8,559 nucleotides of DNA from Pyrodictiaceae archaeon. Lineage in GTDB: Archaea > Thermoproteota > Thermoprotei_A > Sulfolobales > Pyrodictiaceae. The DNA lies in the NCBI GenBank assembly GCA_026986935.1, contig JALSNP010000070.1, positions 1 to 8,559 on the forward strand, in the 5' to 3' direction. The notes under the pieces are model-generated. The model ran no database searches. It was not told the DNA's origin and worked only from the letters and a program-made list of their open reading frames with translations. Positions 4,755 through 8,559 of this stretch are shown here, one piece after another; within the stretch, counting starts at the first letter, position 1, and each line of letters starts with the position of its first letter. The position numbers were made by a program, and so were the translations under genes.

Positions 4755-6218
4755 CTATTCTCGTTCTATTCTCCACACGGTCTTCCCACCCGGATAATCG
4801 TATAGTTTTATCCCTAGCCTAGATAGCTCGGCTCTTATCCAGTCAGCGAGCTGGTAATCTCTCCGCGCTCTTAGATCCGAGCGCACCTTGACTATTATAT
4901 TTATCAGTTGCTCTAACTCGGCGTCGGCACGTGTTACTGGCTTTTCCTCTATTACGTCGAACACGGTGTTAAATTCCTTTAGTAGTCGTAGCGCAAAGCT
5001 AGCCGCGGTGTAGTACTCGTTAGGCACTATGTCCCTATTTATTATACGCGTTAATCGAAGAATGGCTGCTAACGCCTCTGCTGTATTGAAATCGTTGCTC
5101 ATAGCGTTGTGGAAATCCGTGTAGAGCTGGAGAACCTCCTGGACGGTTCTCAGCTCTTTTTCGCCGAGCCTTCCGCCGGGGCTTGATTCTCTTAGAATCT
5201 TAGTCAAATCCTCGTAGGCCGAGTTTATTCTTCTTAGATTATTCCTTGCCTGTATTAGTGACTCTTCATTATAGTCTAGTTGCGCTCTATAGTGCGCGCT
5301 TAGGAGCCACAGTCTTAGTGTTAGAGCCCCCCATTTTTTCTCGGCCTCTCTGAATATTACTATGTTGCCAAGGCTTTTGCTCATCTTCTCCCCGCTTATG
5401 AGCAGGTACCCCGTGTGCAGCCAGTACTTGACCCACGGCTTCTTGCCGAAGAAGGCCTCGCTTTGTGCACGCTCGTTCTCGTGATGCGGGAAGACCAGGT
5501 CCTGGCCTCCTCCATGGATATCGAATTGTGGGCCCAGGTACTTTGATGACATGACGCTACACTCTATGTGCCATCCAGGCCTCCCCCTCCCCCATGGAGC
5601 CTCCCAGTAAGGTTCGCCGGGTTTCCAGGCCTTCCATAAGGCAAAGTCGTAGGGGTGTTTCTTTTCTCTTAAGACGTCTTCTTCTTGGCGCCATTCCTCG
5701 GGGCTGAATCTGCCGCTAAGCTCCCCGTATCCCTCGTATTTGTCTACGTCGAAGTAGACGCTTCCACTAGGAGCTATGTACGCGTATCCTTTATCTATGA
5801 GGCCCTGGATGAACTCTATAATATCGTTTATATGCTCTGTTACCCTAGGGTGAATATCTATATGTATTCTAAGCTTCTTAAGCATCTCGAAGTAATCGTT
5901 TGAGTACAGCTCGGTGATTTCTCTCCAGTCTCGCCCGCTTTCCCTAGCTTTATTAATTATCTTATCATCTATATCTGTTATGTTCTGCACATGTATCACG
6001 TCATAGCCTCTTAGTACGAGGTAGCGCTTAATAGCGTCAAACGCTATGTACGTGCGCGCATGGCCTAGATGAGAATAGTCGTAGACTGTTGGACCGCAGG
6101 TATACATGCGCACAATCCCGGGCTCTAATGGCTCAAAATACTCTACTCTATTACCAAGCGTGTTTCTAACTCTTATACGCGGCAAACTAGGCCACTCAAG
6201 CACGGGAGACGTGAACAC
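4755..6218 (-). CDS. cysS: Cysteinyl-tRNA synthetase
   Basis: CysRS charges tRNA-Cys with cysteine in the cytoplasm. At 487 residues it is close to the bacterial length of about 460, with a short N-terminal extension. The catalytic signatures are complete: HIGH as HLGH (50-53) within CGPTVYDYSHLGHARTY, and KMSKS (278-282) within GEKMSKSLGN. The zinc ligands that select cysteine are Cys41, Cys220 (WHIECS), His245 and Glu249 (FPHHENE), spaced as in the E. coli enzyme. ITDIDDKII (80-88) and FDIHGGGQDL are also typical. The C-terminal part has the helical anticodon-binding region with NDFNTAEALA and ends in RARRDYQLADWIRAEL and KLYDYPGGKTVWR. The start is GTG 6218, 12 bases after a strong GGAGGAGGT; no in-frame ATG exists nearby. 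It is divergent from the radical SAM gene (61-base spacer) and convergent with the methyltransferase. No defect is seen. Confidence 0.98.
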   Translation of the reverse strand: MFTSPVLEWPSLPRIRVRNTLGNRVEYFEPLEPGIVRMYTCGPTVYDYSHLGHARTYIAFDAIKRYLVLRGYDVIHVQNITDIDDKIINKARESGRDWREITELYSNDYFEMLKKLRIHIDIHPRVTEHINDIIEFIQGLIDKGYAYIAPSGSVYFDVDKYEGYGELSGRFSPEEWRQEEDVLREKKHPYDFALWKAWKPGEPYWEAPWGRGRPGWHIECSVMSSKYLGPQFDIHGGGQDLVFPHHENERAQSEAFFGKKPWVKYWLHTGYLLISGEKMSKSLGNIVIFREAEKKWGALTLRLWLLSAHYRAQLDYNEESLIQARNNLRRINSAYEDLTKILRESSPGGRLGEKELRTVQEVLQLYTDFHNAMSNDFNTAEALAAILRLTRIINRDIVPNEYYTAASFALRLLKEFNTVFDVIEEKPVTRADAELEQLINIIVKVRSDLRARRDYQLADWIRAELSRLGIKLYDYPGGKTVWRIERE

Positions 6219-6230
6219 AATGACGCATCG

Positions 6231-6240
6231 ACCTCCTCCA
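6231..6240 (-). promoter_or_regulatory. Strong Shine-Dalgarno of cysS
   Basis: TGGAGGAGGT on the minus strand lies 12 bases before GTG 6218, slightly long spacing. An ATT at 6221 in the same frame would be nine bases away, and the ATG at 6228 is out of frame, so GTG 6218 remains the best start. Confidence 0.6.
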
Positions 6241-6244
6241 CGGA

Positions 6245-6270
6245 CTCTTAGGCATGTTGCTGGCTAAGAG
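6245..6270 (+). promoter_or_regulatory. Inverted repeat in the cysS/radical SAM divergent spacer, overlapping the radical SAM ribosome site
   Basis: CTCTTAG (6245-6251) and CTAAGAG (6264-6270) are perfect 7-base arms with a 12-base spacer. The right arm contains most of the GAGG (6268-6271) that serves as Shine-Dalgarno for TTG 6280, eight bases away. It could mask the ribosome site in mRNA, or act in DNA as an operator for the two divergent genes. The arm length is modest. Confidence 0.4.
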
Positions 6271-6279
6271 GCGATAGAC

Positions 6280-7443
6280 TTGAAAGCGACAACACCACGC
6301 CTTGCTAGGAGGATAGAGGAGCTGCTCAAGCTTAAAAGGACTTTGCTAGCACGCATAGAGGCGAAGTTATCAGAGAAGGAAGTTAAGGAGGCAAGAAATG
6401 ATCATCACGCCAGGCGGAAGCCACGACCATGTGGAATGACCATACACACTGGTATAGGGTGCAATCTTGGGTGCCTTTATTGCTATGTACCCGATATGGG
6501 TTTCCCGCTGAGACCCAGGCCGTACCCTCTTACTGGGCTTCAACTAGTATATGCTCTCCTCTATAATCCGTACTTCGTGCCAGGGCCCAGTGGGACTTTA
6601 CTAGCATTTGGATCCGTTACGGAGCCTTTTCTCGCGGAGACAAAGGATAGGGCCATAGAGTATTTATATTATACCTATGCCTATTTAGGCAATCCTCAAC
6701 AATTATCAACAAAATCTATACTACAAGGTTCCGACCTAGATAAGCTACTAAAAAGCATTGATCCAAAAATAAATATATTAATTACAATAGTCACCCTAAA
6801 ATATCACAGGATTCTTGAGCCAAGAGCCCCCTCGCCGCTGCTGCGGCTCGATTTCGCCAAGAAGCTTGTAGAGCACGGAGTATCAGTAACATTGTTTATG
6901 AGGCCTATCATACCCGGGGTAACAGATAGGGAGGCAGAAGAGATTCTAAAGAAAGCCAAAGAGCACGGGATAAAAACCGTTGTTCTGGGCTCGTTACGCG
7001 TTACCCCCGGGATTCTACGCAGACTAGGCGCTACCAGAATAATCGACTTAGAAGAGGTCTCGAAGCGGCTGCCTCGGCGGCCTCGCTCTAACCGGGACCA
7101 GGTAACAATAATTGAGAACGATCTAAAGGAATATATTGCGAGGAAAGCTAGAAGGATCGGGCTTATGGTACTACCTAGTAGCTGTTCCGCTAACATCTGG
7201 TCACATGGTCTATGGTGCCATGCGTGCAAATGGGGACCTTGCGGGGATCCTGCAAACGCTATAAGGCTTTCCGAGGAGGAAATCATTGAGGCCGCAGAGG
7301 TTCTTGGATGCAGCTCTCCACGTGTAAAGTTACATAATTACAGGGTACTGGTAAGGTGCCGAGGGAGCGAGAGGCGCTGGGATGTGCTCGCGGTGTGGCT
7401 TGAGACATTGACACGGAGAGAGGTAAGAGTACTAACATATTAG
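6280..7443 (+). CDS. Radical SAM protein, spore photoproduct lyase-like (COG1533) family
   Basis: A 387-residue radical SAM enzyme. The CX3CX2C motif binding the catalytic [4Fe-4S] cluster is Cys61-Cys65-Cys68 in GIGCNLGCLYCYV. It is followed by GSVTEPF, the motif shared by the SplB-like COG1533 group, and later by strands such as VSVTLFMRPIIPGVTD and IKTVVLGSLRVTP that complete the partial TIM barrel. Near the C-terminus are four more cysteines, 302, 313, 316 and 321 (CX10CX2CX4C, around WCHACKWGPCGDP), a likely site for a second Fe-S cluster or zinc. Cys51 is also near the active motif. The first 45 residues are a charged helix. The start is TTG 6280 with GAGG eight bases upstream. The substrate is unknown; these proteins need not repair DNA. 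The THUMP gene follows by 45 bases. Codons for residues about 128-174 are far more AT-rich than the rest. Confidence 0.88.
   Translation: MKATTPRLARRIEELLKLKRTLLARIEAKLSEKEVKEARNDHHARRKPRPCGMTIHTGIGCNLGCLYCYVPDMGFPLRPRPYPLTGLQLVYALLYNPYFVPGPSGTLLAFGSVTEPFLAETKDRAIEYLYYTYAYLGNPQQLSTKSILQGSDLDKLLKSIDPKINILITIVTLKYHRILEPRAPSPLLRLDFAKKLVEHGVSVTLFMRPIIPGVTDREAEEILKKAKEHGIKTVVLGSLRVTPGILRRLGATRIIDLEEVSKRLPRRPRSNRDQVTIIENDLKEYIARKARRIGLMVLPSSCSANIWSHGLWCHACKWGPCGDPANAIRLSEEEIIEAAEVLGCSSPRVKLHNYRVLVRCRGSERRWDVLAVWLETLTRREVRVLTY
6661..6800 (+). other. AT-rich island within the radical SAM gene
   Basis: By direct count 39 of 140 bases are G or C (28%), against 60 of 120 (50%) in 6541-6660 and a similarly high value just after. 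The frame is unbroken, encoding YLYYTYAYLGNPQQL and on to KINILITIVTLKYHRI, so it is a composition change within a gene, not an insertion that disrupts it. Confidence 0.7.
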
Positions 7444-7488
7444 GGCTCATACTGCTACACGAGGGTTCTAGGGATAGGGCCTAGAGAG

Positions 7489-8064
7489 ATGATGGTCATG
7501 GAGCTAAGGAGATTATTTAACCTAATCGTTGCACACGAGCCAGGCTATTACGCGTCAAGAGAGGCTATGAGAATCATTAGGAGCATCCTTGGCCGTGTAA
7601 GGCTTTTCGCTGCTCCTCAGTCGCTTCTCTTACTCAACGTTGATCAACCCTATAGCGCCGTAGCAAGGCTTGCTAGCAATATTCCAGCTAATAGCGTGAT
7701 ACTTAGAGCTATACCGCTTGACGCCGTCACAACACCTTATCTAAGAGACGTTGACAAGACCTTAAAGACGGTCATCGAGAGGAAAGGACTAATAGGTAAC
7801 GACAAGACCTTCGCTATAAGGATTGAGGGACACCTCGTAGACGAGGAAACGGGTAGACGGTTACACAAGGAAGAAGCTATTAAGGTGCTGGCCAAGGGCA
7901 TAAGCATGCCCGTTAACCTAGATAGCCCAGATATATTAATGCTCATAAAGGTTGTTAGAGCCTCAAGAGGACTATACTACGCTGGCATCATGGTTGCTCC
8001 CCCGTGCGCTATCTACTCCAAGGCTAAGAATGAGAGAATATGCGTGGACAGTAGGGATCATTAG
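7489..8064 (+). CDS. THUMP domain RNA-binding protein, Tan1-like (COG1818)
   Basis: A 191-residue protein with a ferredoxin-like N-terminal part (LFNLIVAHEPGYYASREAMR and following) and a THUMP domain over roughly 65-175, recognisable by VDKTLKTVIERKGLI, the strand KTFAIRIEGHLVDEETGR, and MPVNLDSPDILMLIKVVRAS followed by LYYAGIMVAPP. THUMP domains bind the acceptor end of tRNA in modification enzymes. Stand-alone proteins of this size resemble eukaryotic Tan1/THUMPD1, the tRNA-binding partner of the Kre33/NAT10 cytidine acetyltransferase that makes ac4C. A matching role here is inference, and the acetyltransferase is not in the window. No catalytic domain is present. The start is uncertain among ATGs at 7489, 7492 and 7498; no good Shine-Dalgarno precedes them. 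It lies 45 bases after the radical SAM gene and 66 bases before herA on the same strand, so all three could be one transcript. Confidence 0.85.
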   Translation: MMVMELRRLFNLIVAHEPGYYASREAMRIIRSILGRVRLFAAPQSLLLLNVDQPYSAVARLASNIPANSVILRAIPLDAVTTPYLRDVDKTLKTVIERKGLIGNDKTFAIRIEGHLVDEETGRRLHKEEAIKVLAKGISMPVNLDSPDILMLIKVVRASRGLYYAGIMVAPPCAIYSKAKNERICVDSRDH

Positions 8065-8107
8065 TCTAGTCTCTTTTATCGCCGAGTCATACTGTTTCAT
8101 CTAAAAT

Positions 8108-8122
8108 CTCTCCTTAGGGGAG
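8108..8122 (+). promoter_or_regulatory. Shine-Dalgarno of herA inside a compact hairpin
   Basis: GGGGAG (8117-8122) lies eight bases before TTG 8131 and fixes that start. The six bases just upstream, CTCTCC (8108-8113), can pair with it across a UUA loop: six pairs including one U-G. If formed, the stem would hide the whole ribosome site. Pairing is read by eye; stability at the organism's growth temperature is unknown. Confidence 0.4.
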
Positions 8123-8130
8123 CGACGTCT

Positions 8131-8559
8131 TTGAAGGAAGGGCGCGAGCTACCCGGCCTCGTTAGCGCCGAGAATCTCGAGCAAGTAGGAGTCGTAGTAG
8201 ATAACGCGACTCCCGTCATGGTTAGGTTCGTGTCCAAGAATCCACCACCCATAGCAGACTACGTCCTCATCGAGCACCGTAATGGCTTCTTACTAGGCTT
8301 CGTAGAGAACGTTGGGACGCGGAGCATAACGCTCTCCGCGATGCAGGATGTGTATGATCCTCTGGTCTTAGAGAGGCTATTTGGCCCGAAAAACGCCGAG
8401 GACATATATTTCGAGTGTAGTGCCCGGCTTATAGGCGATGTACATAGTCTTCGAATTCCCCGGCTTCCTCCTCTCCCAGGAGCTAGGGTCTACCAAGCCC
8501 CTAGCGATACATTGATAAAGATATTTGGCGGTACTGAGCCCCGTTATGTGAAAATAGGG
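8131..8559 (+). CDS. herA: HerA DNA helicase/translocase, N-terminal part (cut by window end)
   Basis: HerA is the archaeal FtsK/HerA-superfamily hexameric ATPase that works with the nuclease NurA and with Mre11-Rad50 to resect DNA ends. Only the first 143 codons are present, covering the N-terminal HAS-barrel: VGVVVDNATPVMVRFV, YVLIEHRNGFLLGFVENV, then the typical DIYFECSARLIGDV and the RIPRLPPLPGARVYQAPS segment, which parallels the PDIPPFAGTPA region of the Sulfolobus protein. The final PRYVKIG is the stretch that precedes the Walker A region, which would lie just beyond the window. The TTG start is set by GGGGAG eight bases upstream; no earlier in-frame start fits. CTTTTATC at 8079-8086 could be a TATA element for its own promoter. 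Assignment rests on the N-terminal domain only, so a HerA-like paralogue is possible. Confidence 0.82.
   Translation, partial: MKEGRELPGLVSAENLEQVGVVVDNATPVMVRFVSKNPPPIADYVLIEHRNGFLLGFVENVGTRSITLSAMQDVYDPLVLERLFGPKNAEDIYFECSARLIGDVHSLRIPRLPPLPGARVYQAPSDTLIKIFGGTEPRYVKIG

Noticed and set aside
6804..7286. 160-codon minus-strand open frame
   Set aside because: Lies wholly antisense inside the well-supported radical SAM gene; Ser/Arg-rich and without family features.

Overview
The window looks like a hyperthermophilic crenarchaeal (Thermoproteota) chromosome segment, probably of Desulfurococcales type. The indications are family content (pyruvoyl AdoMet/arginine decarboxylase, aKMT4-like methyltransferase, DUF131 membrane protein, Tan1-like THUMP protein, HerA N-terminus), frequent GTG/TTG starts, GGTG/GAGG Shine-Dalgarno sites, TATA-like boxes and very short spacers. 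The genus is not resolved. No mobile element, CRISPR array, tRNA or rRNA is visible. No gene-free stretch exceeds 300 bases; the longest spacer is 2903-3082 (180 bases), holding only weak promoter-like sequence.

Layout. 1-355: a minus-strand DUF167/UPF0235 gene, running toward a gene cut by the left edge. 456-1565: a plus-strand four-CBS-domain protein (its true start lies upstream of the first ATG/GTG) followed by a small DUF2283 gene behind a hairpin. 1680-4089: five minus-strand genes. Read in transcription order they are a DUF131 two-helix membrane protein, an unrecognised HTH-type protein, a small winged-helix-like protein, a 71-residue unknown protein, and a pyruvoyl decarboxylase more like crenarchaeal arginine decarboxylase than true AdoMet decarboxylase. 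4140-4712: a plus-strand lysine methyltransferase-like protein, convergent with cysS (4755-6218, minus). 6280-8559: a plus-strand series of a spore-photolyase-like radical SAM protein with an extra C-terminal cysteine cluster, a Tan1-like THUMP RNA-binding protein, and the first 143 codons of herA.

Functionally this is mostly housekeeping: polyamine synthesis (decarboxylase), translation (CysRS, THUMP protein), protein methylation, and DNA end processing (HerA). Points worth a second look are the CTG or frameshifted start of the CBS protein, three plus-strand genes whose Shine-Dalgarno sits in a small hairpin, a 140-base 28% GC island inside the radical SAM gene, and the pairing of an uncharacterised radical SAM enzyme with an RNA-binding THUMP protein. 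I see no convincing new multi-gene system.
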